From: Aquincola tertiaricarbonis
GTDB taxonomy: Bacteria > Pseudomonadota > Gammaproteobacteria > Burkholderiales > Burkholderiaceae_C
NCBI RefSeq assembly: GCF_000969605.1
Contig: NZ_JZUE01000024.1
Location: forward strand, 1 to 64,000
Reading direction: 5' to 3'
Length of the DNA stretch: 64,000 nt
How positions within the stretch are numbered: position 1 is the first letter of the stretch; each line of letters starts with the position of its first letter. The position numbers and the translations under genes are program-made. Below the pieces are notes generated by a model that saw only the letters and a program-made list of their open reading frames with translations, had not been told where the DNA came from and did not search any database. Shown here piece by piece: positions 8,148 to 17,114 of this stretch.

Positions 8148-8833
8148 GCAAGCTCCTCCTCGGTCACCACGGTGTGGCTCAGCTGGCCCAACCCTTCGAT
8201 GGCCAGCGTGATGCGCTGCCCTGCCCTGGCCTGCGGTGCGCCGTGCGAGGCCCCCAGCAGCAGCAGGTCGCCGGGCTGCAGCGTCATGAACTCGGTGACG
8301 TCGGCGATCAACTGCGCCACGCCGCGCAGGCGGTCGCCGGTGTGGGTGAGCTGCATGCGCTCGCCATCGACATGCACCGTGGCCTGCAGCGCATCCGGCT
8401 GCGGCACCTGTGCGGCCGGCACGAAGCGCGTGGACAGTGGGCAGAAGCCGTCGCGGGCGACAAAGCGCACTGCCGGCCGGTAGTGGCTGGCCAGCGGCAG
8501 CCGCACCTCGCCGGCCAGCAGGTAGCCTGCCACATGCGACAGAGACTGCGAAGCCGCTATCCGGCACGCCGCGCGGGCGATGACGATGCCCAGCGAAGGC
8601 CCGCACTCCAGCGCATCGAAGCCCGCCGGCAGCACCAGCGGGTCGCCATCGGCGGCCAGCATGTGCCGCGGCCGAACCGCCAGCACCGGCGCCTGCGGCG
8701 GGGCCTTGTAGGGCGGCTGCGAGGCGGCTTGCCCCAGCGCCTCCAGCTGCGCCCGATGGTTCAGCAGGGCGCCGTACACCGTGCCGGTGAGGCGGTAGGG
8801 CGGCACTTCCAGATCGGGCAGGCAGCGGGCCAT
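8144..8833 (-). CDS. hpaG1: Fumarylacetoacetase-fold protein, first HpaG subunit
   Basis: 229 residues, corresponding to the N-terminal half of fused HpaG: TGTVYGALLNHRAQLEALG at the start, then PVLAVRPRHMLAADGDPLVLPAG, CGPSLGIVIARAACRI, LAGEVRLPLASHYRPAVR and LLLGASHGAPQ. Several metal-binding acidic residues present in hpaG2 are less clear here, so it may be the decarboxylase half or a structural partner. It is the first gene of the minus-strand hpa operon and its start is 58 bases from the divergent hpaR start, so the operon promoter must lie in or near that gap. Confidence 0.88.
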   Translation of the reverse strand: MARCLPDLEVPPYRLTGTVYGALLNHRAQLEALGQAASQPPYKAPPQAPVLAVRPRHMLAADGDPLVLPAGFDALECGPSLGIVIARAACRIAASQSLSHVAGYLLAGEVRLPLASHYRPAVRFVARDGFCPLSTRFVPAAQVPQPDALQATVHVDGERMQLTHTGDRLRGVAQLIADVTEFMTLQPGDLLLLGASHGAPQARAGQRITLAIEGLGQLSHTVVTEEELA

Positions 8834-8852
8834 GGCGGAGCATCCGGCTTGA

Positions 8853-8892
8853 TCACTAAGATGTGAGCAATGTATTCGCTAAGATGTGAGCA
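8853..8892. promoter_or_regulatory. Candidate HpaR operator: tandem 14-bp direct repeat
   Basis: CTAAGATGTGAGCA occurs twice without mismatch, at 8856-8869 and 8879-8892, with start points 23 bases apart, in the short gap between divergent hpaG1 and hpaR. The first copy also forms TCAC-N6-GTGA (8853-8866), a small inverted repeat of the sort MarR dimers bind. The second copy reaches the hpaR start codon, so binding would block hpaR and probably hpaG1. HpaR is known as a repressor of hpa genes; these exact sites are my inference. Confidence 0.65.
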
Positions 8893-9401
8893 TGTCAACC
8901 GAAAGAACGAGCGGGCGCAGCCAGCGCAAGCCCTCACGGCGCGGCACGCCGCCAGTCTTCACCCACCGCAACCTGCCGCTGCTGCTGCTGCAGGCGCGAG
9001 AAGGCGTGTTCGCGCATTTCCGGCCCATCCTGCATGCGCATGGCATCACCGAGCAGCAATGGCGCATCGTGCGGGCGCTGCTTGAAGAAGGCGGCCCGCT
9101 GGAGCCGCGGCAGATCGTGCAGGTGTGCCGCATCTCCAGCCCCAGCCTGGCCGGCATCCTGGCGCGGATGGACGAGCTGGGCCTGGTGGCGCGCGAGCGC
9201 CTGCCCACCGACCAGCGGCGCGTGATGGTGAGCCTGACCGCACGCAGCCGCGCCCTGGCCGAGACGATGGCGCCGCAGATCGAGGCGGTGTATGCCGAGA
9301 TCGAGGCGCACATCGGCAGCGAGCTGATGGACCGCTTCTATGCGACGCTGGACGAGTTGATCGAGGTGCTGGGGGCGCTGCCTGAGCCAGGTGGTGAGTG
9401 A
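8892..9401 (+). CDS. hpaR: MarR-family repressor of homoprotocatechuate catabolism
   Basis: 169 residues with a MarR winged-helix fold: PLLLLQAREGVFAHFRPILHAHGITEQQWRIVRAL (dimer helices), then the recognition region ISSPSLAGILARMDELGLV and the wing RERLPTDQRRVMVSLT. HpaR proteins repress hpa genes and are released by 4-hydroxyphenylacetate-type ligands. It is divergent from hpaG1, the classic arrangement. ATG at 8892 is used; an in-frame GTG at 8886 is possible and neither has a clear ribosome binding site, which fits a start buried in a repeated operator. Confidence 0.9.
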   Translation: MSTERTSGRSQRKPSRRGTPPVFTHRNLPLLLLQAREGVFAHFRPILHAHGITEQQWRIVRALLEEGGPLEPRQIVQVCRISSPSLAGILARMDELGLVARERLPTDQRRVMVSLTARSRALAETMAPQIEAVYAEIEAHIGSELMDRFYATLDELIEVLGALPEPGGE

Positions 9402-9507
9402 ATTCGATCCGTTGACCGAGGCCAGGCGCCGGCTTTGTCCGACAGCAGCGCGCAGGATCGAACCTAAGCTTTTCTGCTGACAACGAACCCTGCCTGGAGC
9501 ACCGACC

Positions 9508-10047
9508 ATGTCCGCCCAAAAGCTTTCCAACCGCCGCATCCTGATCGTCGCCACCGATGGCTTCGAACAGTCCGAGCTGCTCGTTCCTCAACAGGAGCTG
9601 ACGGACCTGGGTGCCACCGTGCATGTCGCCTCTCCGAAGAGCGGCTCCATCAAGGGCTGGAACCACACCGACTGGGGCCAGAGCGTGAAGGTCGACCTGG
9701 CACTGTCGGACGCCGACGCCAAGGACTACGACGCGCTGGTGCTCCCGGGCGGCCAGATGAACCCCGACGCGCTGCGTCTGGAGCCGGACGCCATCGCCCT
9801 GATCAAGGCCTTCGCCGCAGCCGGCAAGCCGGTGGCCGCCGTGTGCCACGCGCCCTGGCTGCTGATCGACGCGGGCCTGGTCAAGGGCCGCAAGGTGACC
9901 TCGTGGCCCTCGGTTCGCACGGACCTGGCGAATGCGGGCGGTGAGGTGGTCGACGAGTCGGCCGTGGTCGACCGCGGCATCATCACCAGCCGCAAGCCAG
10001 AGGACCTGCACGACTTCGTGGCTGCAATCGCTTCGCAGCTGGCCTGA
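9508..10047 (+). CDS. PfpI/DJ-1 superfamily protein (YhbO-like)
   Basis: 179 residues of the class I glutamine amidotransferase-like fold. The nucleophile elbow is AVCHAPW with Cys113-His114, and Glu20 (TDGFEQSEL) is the usual partner residue. The segment around residue 50 (KGWNHTDWGQSVKVD) is typical of PfpI/YhbO proteins. Members have been described as proteases, glyoxalases or deglycases that deal with damaged or dicarbonyl-modified molecules; the sequence does not decide between these. It stands alone after hpaR with a 106-base gap and likely has its own promoter. Confidence 0.85.
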   Translation: MSAQKLSNRRILIVATDGFEQSELLVPQQELTDLGATVHVASPKSGSIKGWNHTDWGQSVKVDLALSDADAKDYDALVLPGGQMNPDALRLEPDAIALIKAFAAAGKPVAAVCHAPWLLIDAGLVKGRKVTSWPSVRTDLANAGGEVVDESAVVDRGIITSRKPEDLHDFVAAIASQLA

Positions 10048-10123
10048 GGCGGGGCGCCAGGGGCCTGTGCCGCCGGGCAGCTGCAGGGGCAGCCCGGTCA
10101 CGAGGAAGCCCTCGTGCAGGCCC

Positions 10124-10228
10124 CTACCCCGCGCGTGCGGCCGCCGGCACCCTGGCCCCGCCGTCGGCCACCAGCACCGCACCGGTCACGAAGGCCGCAT
10201 CGGCACTCGGCTGGCCCTCGGACGTGCC
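10124..10228 (-). pseudogene. C-terminal remnant of a short-chain dehydrogenase/reductase
   Basis: Reading leftward, the frame ending at the TAG at 10124-10126 contains PSADAAFVTGAVLVADGGA, which is the near-invariant C-terminal block of classical SDR oxidoreductases (usually SxxAxFVTGxxxxVDGG). Upstream of about 10228 the frame turns into the antisense of the diguanylate cyclase gene, so only about 34 codons survive and the Rossmann domain and YxxxK active site are gone. It lies in the 277-base gap between the PfpI gene and the cyclase. Confidence 0.7.
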
Positions 10229-10324
10229 GGGGCTGTGGCCAAATAGCGCCCGTCTTTCCACCGCGCCGCCCGCCGGCGTGCCGAGGCGTGTCGCAAGCGC
10301 CCGGCCGCGCCGCAGGGCTCCGTC

Positions 10325-12085
10325 ATGCCCCTGCACCCGTTGTACCGCCACTGCCTGCTGCTGTTGTTGTCCTGCTGCCTGGTGATGGGTATGGGGTTGG
10401 CCGTGATGGCACCGGCCGCCGCGCAGCCGCTGGCGGTGGACGAGCGTGAAGCCATCCCGCTGTGGCCGGCCGTCACGCTGCGCCTGGATGCCGAGCACAC
10501 GCTGACGCTGGCCGACGTGCTGGCCAGCCCCGCGACCTTCCAACCGCATGCCGGCACCCCCGGCAATCTGGGCCGCATGCCCGCCACGGTGTGGCTGCGC
10601 ATTCCGCTGCAGGTGGCCGGCCCCGCGCCGCAGCAGCGGGTGCTGGAGATCAACTACCCACCACTGGACCGGGTGGACGTGTACCTGGTGGCCGATGGCC
10701 GGCTGCTGTCGCAGGTGCGGATGGGCAGCTCGATGCCGCATGACCAGCGGCCGCTGCGCTCGCGCACCCTGGCCGCGCCGCTGGACCTGCCGCCGGGCGG
10801 CAGCGAGCTGATCGTGCGGGTGTGGGCGCGCAGTTCGGTGGTGCTGCCGATGACCCTGCGCACCCCGCCCGCCTTCGCGCAGCAGGAGTCGCGGGCCCAG
10901 CTGCTCCAGGGCCTGCTGGCCGGCCTGGCCATCGCCATGCTGATCTACAGCCTGGCCCACGGCGTGGCGCTGCGCGACGCGATGTTCGGCTTCTATGCGC
11001 TGATGCTGGCGGCCAATGCCGTGTTCTTCCTGTCCTACTTCGGCATCCTGGCCCAGCATGTGTGGCCGGACGATCCGGCGCTGGCGCAGGAGATCTCGCC
11101 GCAGGCGGTGCTGGTGGCGGTGTTCGGCGGCTCGGGCTTCATGGCGCGGGCGCTGCAGGTGCGCGACGTCAGCCGCTGGGCGGCCTGGGCGCTGCGGGCC
11201 ATCGGCTGGACGGCGCTGGCCGGCCTGGCCGCCTACCAGCTGGGGCTGATGGACTTCCGCGCGGTTCAGGGACTGGCCACGATGATGGGCCTGCTGCCCA
11301 CCAGCGTGGCGCTGCCGGTGGCCCTGGTGCGCGCCCGCCGGCGCGACCGCACGGCGATGGTGATGGTGGCCGGCTGGAGCATCTTCCTGGTGGGCACCGC
11401 GGCGCTGGTGGGCACCATCCTCGGCAAGCTGGAAGCCACCTTCTGGCCGCTGCATCTGTACCCGCTGGCCACCATGTGCGAGATGGCGGTGTGGATGGTG
11501 GTGCTGGCGATGCGCGTGCAGGCCATCCACCGACATGCGGAGCGCACCCGCATCGAATCGCATGCGCTGCGCAACCTGGCCCACACCGATGCCCTCACCG
11601 GCCTGCCGAACCGGCGCGGCCTGCACGACCGGCTGGAGCCGGCGCTGCAGGCCTGCAGCAGCGAGCAGCTGCTGGCCGTGTTCCTGCTGGACCTGGACGG
11701 CTTCAAGCCGGTGAACGACCTCTACGGCCACGACGTGGGCGATGCGCTGCTGGTGTCGGTGGGCCAGCGGCTGCAGCAGGAGCTGCGCAGCGCCGACGTG
11801 GTGGCCCGCCTGGGCGGCGACGAGTTCGTGGTGCTCGCCACCGGCCTGCCGGATGCCGACGCCGCCCAGGCGCTGAGCCAGAAGCTGCTGCAGGCCTTCG
11901 ACGTGCCCTTCGATGCCGCGGGTCATGTGTGCCGGGTGGGCCTGACCATCGGCTATGCATTGGCGCCGCTGGACGGCCTGGCGGCCGACGACCTCATCAA
12001 GCAGGCCGATGCGGCCATGTATGCCGGCAAGCAGGCCGGCCGCCGCCGGGCCCAGCGCGGGCGCCCCGTGATGGCACCGGCCTGA
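10325..12085 (+). CDS. 7TM-DISM diguanylate cyclase
   Basis: 586 residues. A signal/anchor segment (about 10-33) leads into a periplasmic beta-sandwich of the 7TMR-DISM-extracellular-2 type (about 40-180, with GRMPATVWLRIPL), followed by about seven membrane helices between 195 and 400 and a C-terminal GGDEF domain (about 415-580). The active motif GGDEF is intact at 497-501. The inhibitory I-site RSAD is present at 488-491, five residues before it. It should make cyclic di-GMP in response to a periplasmic or membrane signal. No EAL domain is attached. The convergent downstream gene starts its stop codon 27 bases away. Confidence 0.9.
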   Translation: MPLHPLYRHCLLLLLSCCLVMGMGLAVMAPAAAQPLAVDEREAIPLWPAVTLRLDAEHTLTLADVLASPATFQPHAGTPGNLGRMPATVWLRIPLQVAGPAPQQRVLEINYPPLDRVDVYLVADGRLLSQVRMGSSMPHDQRPLRSRTLAAPLDLPPGGSELIVRVWARSSVVLPMTLRTPPAFAQQESRAQLLQGLLAGLAIAMLIYSLAHGVALRDAMFGFYALMLAANAVFFLSYFGILAQHVWPDDPALAQEISPQAVLVAVFGGSGFMARALQVRDVSRWAAWALRAIGWTALAGLAAYQLGLMDFRAVQGLATMMGLLPTSVALPVALVRARRRDRTAMVMVAGWSIFLVGTAALVGTILGKLEATFWPLHLYPLATMCEMAVWMVVLAMRVQAIHRHAERTRIESHALRNLAHTDALTGLPNRRGLHDRLEPALQACSSEQLLAVFLLDLDGFKPVNDLYGHDVGDALLVSVGQRLQQELRSADVVARLGGDEFVVLATGLPDADAAQALSQKLLQAFDVPFDAAGHVCRVGLTIGYALAPLDGLAADDLIKQADAAMYAGKQAGRRRAQRGRPVMAPA

Positions 12086-12112
12086 GGCGCCACCGGGTGG
12101 CCTCGCCCGGGG

Positions 12113-12745
12113 TCACATCTCGTCGATCGCCGTCTGCGTACTCGGCTTGTCGCTGCCATCCACCGCGAAGCGGTCCCGCGTGGTCACGTAGAAGCTGGCG
12201 CCGAAGCGGCCCACCGGGTGGTAATCCTGCAGCCGCACGCGCCAGCGCTCGGTGTCGATCAGCCCTTCCCGCGCGGCCAGCCACACCACGCGGCCGATGA
12301 ACACGTAGCGGCTGGGCGTCTCCATCGTCTCGTGCAGCACGCATTCGAAGGCCACCGGCGCCTCGGCGATGCGCGGCGGCGCCACCGCCCGGGACGGCAC
12401 CGGCGTCAGCCCGGCATGCGTCAGCTCGCTCTCGTGCGGCGGCAGCCGGTCGCCGCAGGCATGCATGCGCCCGGCCATCGCCTCGTCGGTGATGTGCACC
12501 ACGAACTCCCGCCGCGCCAGGATGTTGGCGGCGGTGTCCTTGAGCTGCCCGTCGGTCAGCCGGTTGATGCTGATCATCACGATCGGCGGGTCCTCGCCCA
12601 CCATGTTAAACATGCTGAAGGGCGCCGCGTTCACCGTGCCGTCCGCGCCCAGCGTGGTCACCAGCGCGATCGGCCGCGGCACGATCAGGCTGGCCATCAG
12701 CTTGTAGCGGGCATAGGCGTCGAGCTGGCCGAAGTCGATGTCCAT
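12113..12745 (-). CDS. Flavin reductase-like (FMN-binding split-barrel) protein
   Basis: 210 residues of the flavin reductase-like domain family: YARYKLMASLIVPRPIALVTTLGADGTVNAAPFSMFNMVGEDPPIVMIS is the flavin-binding half, followed by DTAANILARREFVVHI and a C-terminal RFGASFYVTTRDRF. Such proteins bind FMN and often supply reduced flavin to a partner or act as small oxidoreductases. It is the last gene of the peptide operon, overlapping the upstream gene by one base (TGATG at 12743-12747), so it is surely co-translated. Its link to peptide use is unclear. Confidence 0.85.
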   Translation of the reverse strand: MDIDFGQLDAYARYKLMASLIVPRPIALVTTLGADGTVNAAPFSMFNMVGEDPPIVMISINRLTDGQLKDTAANILARREFVVHITDEAMAGRMHACGDRLPPHESELTHAGLTPVPSRAVAPPRIAEAPVAFECVLHETMETPSRYVFIGRVVWLAAREGLIDTERWRVRLQDYHPVGRFGASFYVTTRDRFAVDGSDKPSTQTAIDEM

Positions 12746-13377
12746 CAGTGTTTCCCGGTGTCGATGTCGATGCCGCCGCCCAGGCCGCCGCCGCCGCCGT
12801 CCTGCGCGCCGCGGCCCTGGCCGCCCCGCGTGCCGCTGCCGCCGCCGCGGGCACCGCCGGCCGGCGGGCGCAGCGGGCCCTGGCGCGGGATGGCCAGTTC
12901 CCTGGGCACCGGGTCCAGGTCCAGCACCTCGCGGATGAAGTTGCGCAGCGAGACCACGATCTCCGCGGTTTCCACCGGCCGGCCGGCGGCCATGTCGTTG
13001 GCCGCCTGCACCGCCAGCCGCACCTGTTCCTCGGTGCCCAGCAGGATGATGTCGGACAGCGCGGCCTCCACCGCATCGCGGATGCGGCGGCGGCGCTCGG
13101 TGCCCGCGGCGCCGTCGGCCTCGGGCCCCAGCGCACGCAGCTCGCGCCGGTGCGCCGGGTCCACCGCCAGGGTGCCGGTGAAGGAGCCGCCCAGCGTCTT
13201 GTAGGCGGCGATCAGCGTGCGCAGACGCTCGTTGATCTGCCGGTTCTCGCGCTGCCGGCGCTCCTGCACCGCCTGCATCACCACCAGCCGGATGCCCACC
13301 ACCACCAGCGTGATCGCCACCACGCCGGCCAGCGTGGTGAGCAGGGCCTGCCAGGAGCTGAAGTCGAGCCCGCGCAT
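12745..13377 (-). CDS. Membrane-anchored hypothetical protein with Gly-rich tail
   Basis: 210 residues. An N-terminal membrane helix (about 11-33, LLTTLAGVVAITLVVVGIRLVVM) is followed by a charged helix (QERRQRENRQINERLRTLI), a helical soluble domain (about 50-165, with IRDAVEAALSDIILLGTEEQVRLAVQAANDMAAG) and a low-complexity Gly/Arg-rich tail from about 170. The soluble part resembles conserved uncharacterised proteins of Burkholderiales; I cannot assign a function. It begins 11 bases after the D-aminopeptidase gene and overlaps the flavin reductase-like gene by one base. Confidence 0.75.
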   Translation of the reverse strand: MRGLDFSSWQALLTTLAGVVAITLVVVGIRLVVMQAVQERRQRENRQINERLRTLIAAYKTLGGSFTGTLAVDPAHRRELRALGPEADGAAGTERRRRIRDAVEAALSDIILLGTEEQVRLAVQAANDMAAGRPVETAEIVVSLRNFIREVLDLDPVPRELAIPRQGPLRPPAGGARGGGSGTRGGQGRGAQDGGGGGLGGGIDIDTGKH

Positions 13378-13388
13378 GGCCTTGGCGC

Positions 13389-14234
13389 TCAGCGCAGCGC
13401 GCTGCCCATGAGGGACAGCGCGTTCAGGCAGCGCACCGCCTCGTGCACCGTGGCGCAGTCGATCGTGAGGGTGTCGGTGGCTTCGCGCCGCACCGTGGGC
13501 CACAGGGCGAAGGCATCGGCCAGCGCGGGCGTCTGGCACTGCAGCCTGAGCGCGATGCGTCCTTCGCCGCCCGGCAGCTGCAGGGGTGCCGGCGCATCGC
13601 TGGCCAGGCGCTGCACCGCCTCCTTCGCGGCCGCCTCGATCAGCGTGCGCGAGGATGGCGGCGACATCGATCGCCCGCTGCGCGCCCCTTCCGACCACTT
13701 CACCACGGTGCAGGCCACCTGCGGCATCAGGGCCGCGGCTTCGGCGGCGGTGACGTCGCAGCCGCTGACCATCAGCACCGGCGCGCCGAACTGGCCGGCC
13801 AGCGCGGCATACAGGCCGATCTCGCCCACCTCCAGCCCGTTGAGCCACACACGGGCGAAGGCGAAGCTGTTGGTGGTGTGGGCCAGCACGCCGGGCGCCT
13901 TGGCGCGGGCATGCCAGCCGATCATCAGCACGCCGTCCACCTGCTGGTCGACACCGGCCATCATGCCCAGCTGCCGCGGCTTGCCCTGGATGAGCTGGGC
14001 CCGCGGGTCGATCTCGTCGGCCAGCAGGTTGCCGAAGTGGCCGTGCGAATCGTTGACCAGCACCGTGCCGGCGCCGCCGGCAAAGGCACCGCGCACCGCG
14101 GCATCGGCCTCCAGCGTCATCCAGCGGCGCGCGCGTTCGTAGTCGCCGTTGCCGGCCTGCGTCTGCTCGGGCCGCCAGACGCCGGCCACGCCTTCGATGT
14201 CCACGGCGACCAGGACGGTGGGCTGCTGCTTCAT
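13389..14234 (-). CDS. dppA: DppA-type zinc D-aminopeptidase (M55)
   Basis: 281 residues of peptidase family M55. The family start VAVDIEGVAGV (about residues 8-18) holds metal-ligand acids, VLVNDSHGHFGNLL (about 58-71) holds the conserved DSHG, and MIGWHARA and HTTNSFAFARVWLNG follow as in DppA. M55 enzymes release N-terminal D-amino acids such as D-Ala from peptides and form decamers in the cytoplasm. The start overlaps the previous gene's stop by ATGA at 14231-14234. In this operon it would process D-amino acid peptides brought in by the ABC importer. Confidence 0.9.
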   Translation of the reverse strand: MKQQPTVLVAVDIEGVAGVWRPEQTQAGNGDYERARRWMTLEADAAVRGAFAGGAGTVLVNDSHGHFGNLLADEIDPRAQLIQGKPRQLGMMAGVDQQVDGVLMIGWHARAKAPGVLAHTTNSFAFARVWLNGLEVGEIGLYAALAGQFGAPVLMVSGCDVTAAEAAALMPQVACTVVKWSEGARSGRSMSPPSSRTLIEAAAKEAVQRLASDAPAPLQLPGGEGRIALRLQCQTPALADAFALWPTVRREATDTLTIDCATVHEAVRCLNALSLMGSALR

Positions 14235-15346
14235 GCGGAATCCTTGTGGAACAGGTGAGGCGCCACGTCGCGCAGCGACGGCCGGTGGTGGCCTTCGCGG
14301 CCGGTGACGGCGGTGGCCGCGAACAGCGCATGCAGGATGGCCTGCTCGGTGGCCTCGGCCGCGGCCTGGAACAGGCCGTCCAGCGCCGCCTCGTGCAGCA
14401 GCGGCAGCGCCGGCATGGGTTCGGTGGGCCGCTGGGGCAGCCGCATCGCGGTGCTGAAGGCCAGCGCGATGTCGCCGCTGCCGTGGCCATAGTCGCTGCC
14501 GGTGCGGGCCAGCCCGGCCGCCGCACGACGTGCCACGCGGGTGAGCTGGCGAGCATCCAGCGGTGCATCGGTGGCCAGCAGCATGATGATGGAGCCGCGC
14601 TCGGCGGCGGGCGCCTGCGGCGGCCTGCCCGGCAGCTGCATCGGCACCGCGATGCGCTGCCCGGCCACCGTCAGCGCGCCCGGCCGCCCCTGGTTGGCCA
14701 GCACCAGCGCACCCAGCGTGTAGCCGCGGCCCTGCCAGCGCACGCAGCGCGAGGCGCTGCCGATGCCACCCTTCAGCCCGTGGCAGGACATGCCCCGCCC
14801 CGCGCCCACGCTGCCTTCGTCGAAGCTGCCGCCGCCCTGCCGCGCGGCGGCCAGCGCCTGCAGCACATGGGCCTCCTGCAGCGGCAGCGCCTGCGCATCG
14901 TTGAGCCAGCCGTCGTTGCATTCGAAGACCAGCGGATTCACCGTCGGCAGGCTGCGCGCCAGCTCGGGCGTGTGGGCGATGGCATCGCGCACCAGGGCAG
15001 TGAAGGCGGTGCCCACGGCCAGGGTGCTCACCAGCGCGATGGGCGACTCCAGCGTGCCCAACTCCTGCACCTGCACCAGGCCCGCGCTCTTGCCGAAGCC
15101 GTTGATCACCGCCACGCCGGCCGGCAGCTGCTGCAGGAACAGGTTGCCCGGCTGCGGCAGCAGCACGGTGGCGCCGGTCTGCACCGGGCCGTCGGCCAGC
15201 GTGCAATGGGCCACAGAGACCCCTGCCACGTCGGTGATGGCATCCCGCGGGCCGCTGGGCAGCGTGCCCACCTGCGGCGCGCCCAGCCGGCTGCGGGCCG
15301 CGGCGCCGCCGGCCTCAGGCGCGGTCGAGCTTGGGGTCGAGTGCAT
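14231..15346 (-). CDS. dmpA: P1-family peptidase (DmpA-like aminopeptidase, S58)
   Basis: 371 residues of the DmpA/DAP family of self-processing Ntn-type aminopeptidases, which cleave L- or D-amino acid amides and beta-peptides. Clear blocks are [48 protein letters not shown] and [25 protein letters not shown], then [49 protein letters not shown], where the GSIIML segment holds the Ser nucleophile exposed by self-cleavage. Its start lies 32 bases inside the upstream permease gene, and its stop overlaps the DppA start by ATGA. Confidence 0.9.
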   Translation of the reverse strand: MHSTPSSTAPEAGGAAARSRLGAPQVGTLPSGPRDAITDVAGVSVAHCTLADGPVQTGATVLLPQPGNLFLQQLPAGVAVINGFGKSAGLVQVQELGTLESPIALVSTLAVGTAFTALVRDAIAHTPELARSLPTVNPLVFECNDGWLNDAQALPLQEAHVLQALAAARQGGGSFDEGSVGAGRGMSCHGLKGGIGSASRCVRWQGRGYTLGALVLANQGRPGALTVAGQRIAVPMQLPGRPPQAPAAERGSIIMLLATDAPLDARQLTRVARRAAAGLARTGSDYGHGSGDIALAFSTAMRLPQRPTEPMPALPLLHEAALDGLFQAAAEATEQAILHALFAATAVTGREGHHRPSLRDVAPHLFHKDSA

Positions 15347-16196
15347 CGCGCAGGCCGTCGCCCAGCAGGTTGAAGGCCAGCACGGTGACGAAGATCGCCA
15401 GGCTGGGAAACAGCGCCACGTGCGGCGCGTTGAGCATGTCGGCCCGGGCCTCGTTCAGCATCGCGCCCCACTCCGGCGTGGGCGGCTGCGCGCCCAGGCC
15501 AAGGAAGCTCAGGCTGGCCGCGGTGATGATGGAGGTGCCGATGCGCATGGTGAGGTACACCACCACCGAGGCCACCGTGCCCGGCAGCAGGTGGCGCAGC
15601 ATGATGACCGAGTCGGGCGCGCCGATGGAGCGCACCGCCTCGATGTAGGTCTGGTGCTTGAGCGACAGCACGTTGCCGCGCACCAGCCGCGCGAAGGCCG
15701 GCACGCTGAACACCGCCACCGCCAGGATCACGTTGATCATGCCGCTGCCCAGGATGGCCACGATGCCGATGGCCAGCAGGATGCCCGGGAAGGCGAACAG
15801 CACGTCGCTCATGCGCATGACGATGCGATCCCACCAGCCCTGGTAGTAGCCGGCCAGCAGGCCCAGCAGCGTGCCCACCACCGCGCCCACCGCCACCGAG
15901 ATGAAGCCCGCGGCCAGCGAGACGCGCGCGCCCATCAGGATGCGGCTGAAGATGTCGCGGCCCAGCGGATCGACGCCGAACCAGTGGGTGGCCGAAGGCG
16001 GCGAATTGAGCGCGTCGTAGTCGAAGAAGTTCTCGGCGTCATACGGCGCCAGCCAGGGCGCCAGCGCGGCGACGAGCACCAGCAGCAGCACGAAGCCGCC
16101 GGCCACCAGCGCCACGCGCTGCTTCCTGAACTTGCGCCAGAACTCGGCGGCCGGCGTGCGCACCGGCGTGGCCGTGGCAACAGATGGGGTATTCAC
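15315..16196 (-). CDS. gsiD: Peptide/glutathione-type ABC importer permease (GsiD/DppC-like)
   Basis: 293 residues with about six membrane helices and the N-terminal OppC-type domain ([35 protein letters not shown]). The ABC loop region that meets the ATPase is at [41 protein letters not shown] is the hallmark of the DppC/GsiD subunit. With GsiC it forms the channel for di- and tripeptides or glutathione. The start overlaps the gsiC stop by ATGA (16193-16196). The substrate is inferred from its peptidase neighbours. Confidence 0.92.
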   Translation of the reverse strand: MNTPSVATATPVRTPAAEFWRKFRKQRVALVAGGFVLLLVLVAALAPWLAPYDAENFFDYDALNSPPSATHWFGVDPLGRDIFSRILMGARVSLAAGFISVAVGAVVGTLLGLLAGYYQGWWDRIVMRMSDVLFAFPGILLAIGIVAILGSGMINVILAVAVFSVPAFARLVRGNVLSLKHQTYIEAVRSIGAPDSVIMLRHLLPGTVASVVVYLTMRIGTSIITAASLSFLGLGAQPPTPEWGAMLNEARADMLNAPHVALFPSLAIFVTVLAFNLLGDGLRDALDPKLDRA

Positions 16197-17113
16197 TGGT
16201 ATCGGATGGTCGGGTTGATCACGGCATACAGCACGTCGACCACCAGGTTGATGAGGATGAATTCGAGCGAGAACAGCAGCACCAGCGCCTGCATCACGGG
16301 GTAGTCGCGCATCTCCACCGAGTCGATCAGCAGCCGGCCCATGCCGGGCCAGTTGAACACCACCTCCACCACGATGGAGCCGCCCAGCAGGAAGCCGAAC
16401 TGCAGGCCCATCATCGTGACGACCGGGATCAGCGCATTGCGCAGGCCGTGCTTGAAGATCACCCGCGCCTCGTCCAGGCCCTTGGCCCGGGCGGTGCGCA
16501 CGTAGTCTTCCTTCAGGATGTCGATGAACGAGCTGCGGGTGAAGCGCGCCATCACCGCGGCCACGCCGGCACCCAGCGTGAGCGAAGGCAGGATGTAGTG
16601 CTGCCAGGTGTCCGCGCCCACCGTGGGCAGCCAGCCCAGCTGCACCGAGAACAGCTGCATCAGCAGCATGCCGAGTGCGAACGGCGGGAACGAGATGCCC
16701 GAGATGGCCAGCGACATGCCGGCCCGGTCAGGCCAGCGGTTGCGCCACACCGCCGAGGCGATGCCCAGCACCAGCCCCAGCAGCACCGACCAGCCCATGG
16801 CGGCGACGGTGAGCCAGAAGGTGGGCGCGAAGCGCTCTGCGATCTCGGCCGATACCGGCCGCTGCGTGCGGATGGACTTGCCGAAGTCGCCCTGCAGCGC
16901 ATGGCTGAAAAAGCGCACGAACTGGATGTGCAGCGGCTGGTCCAGGCCCAGGTCGCGGCGCACCAGTTCCACCGTCTCCGGGCCCGCGTCCACCCCCGCG
17001 GCCAGCCGCGCGGGGTCGCCGGGCAGCAGGTGCACGAAGCCGAACACGAACACCGCCACCAGCAGCAGCGTGGGCACCAGGCCCAGCAGCCGCTTCAGCA
17101 GATAGCTCAGCAT
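16193..17113 (-). CDS. gsiC: Peptide/glutathione-type ABC importer permease (GsiC/DppB-like)
   Basis: 306 residues, DppB/GsiC type: [36 protein letters not shown] at the N terminus, [35 protein letters not shown] in the first periplasmic loop, and the coupling helix around [28 protein letters not shown]. About six membrane segments are visible. The gene starts one base after gsiB ends and overlaps gsiD by four bases, in the gsiB-gsiC-gsiD order of enterobacteria. Confidence 0.93.
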   Translation of the reverse strand: MLSYLLKRLLGLVPTLLLVAVFVFGFVHLLPGDPARLAAGVDAGPETVELVRRDLGLDQPLHIQFVRFFSHALQGDFGKSIRTQRPVSAEIAERFAPTFWLTVAAMGWSVLLGLVLGIASAVWRNRWPDRAGMSLAISGISFPPFALGMLLMQLFSVQLGWLPTVGADTWQHYILPSLTLGAGVAAVMARFTRSSFIDILKEDYVRTARAKGLDEARVIFKHGLRNALIPVVTMMGLQFGFLLGGSIVVEVVFNWPGMGRLLIDSVEMRDYPVMQALVLLFSLEFILINLVVDVLYAVINPTIRYQ

Positions 17114-17114
17114 G

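Noticed and set aside
12089-12101. Hairpin GCCAC-N3-GTGGC between the diguanylate cyclase and the convergent flavin reductase-like gene
   Set aside because: Too short and with no T-tract; not claimed as a terminator.
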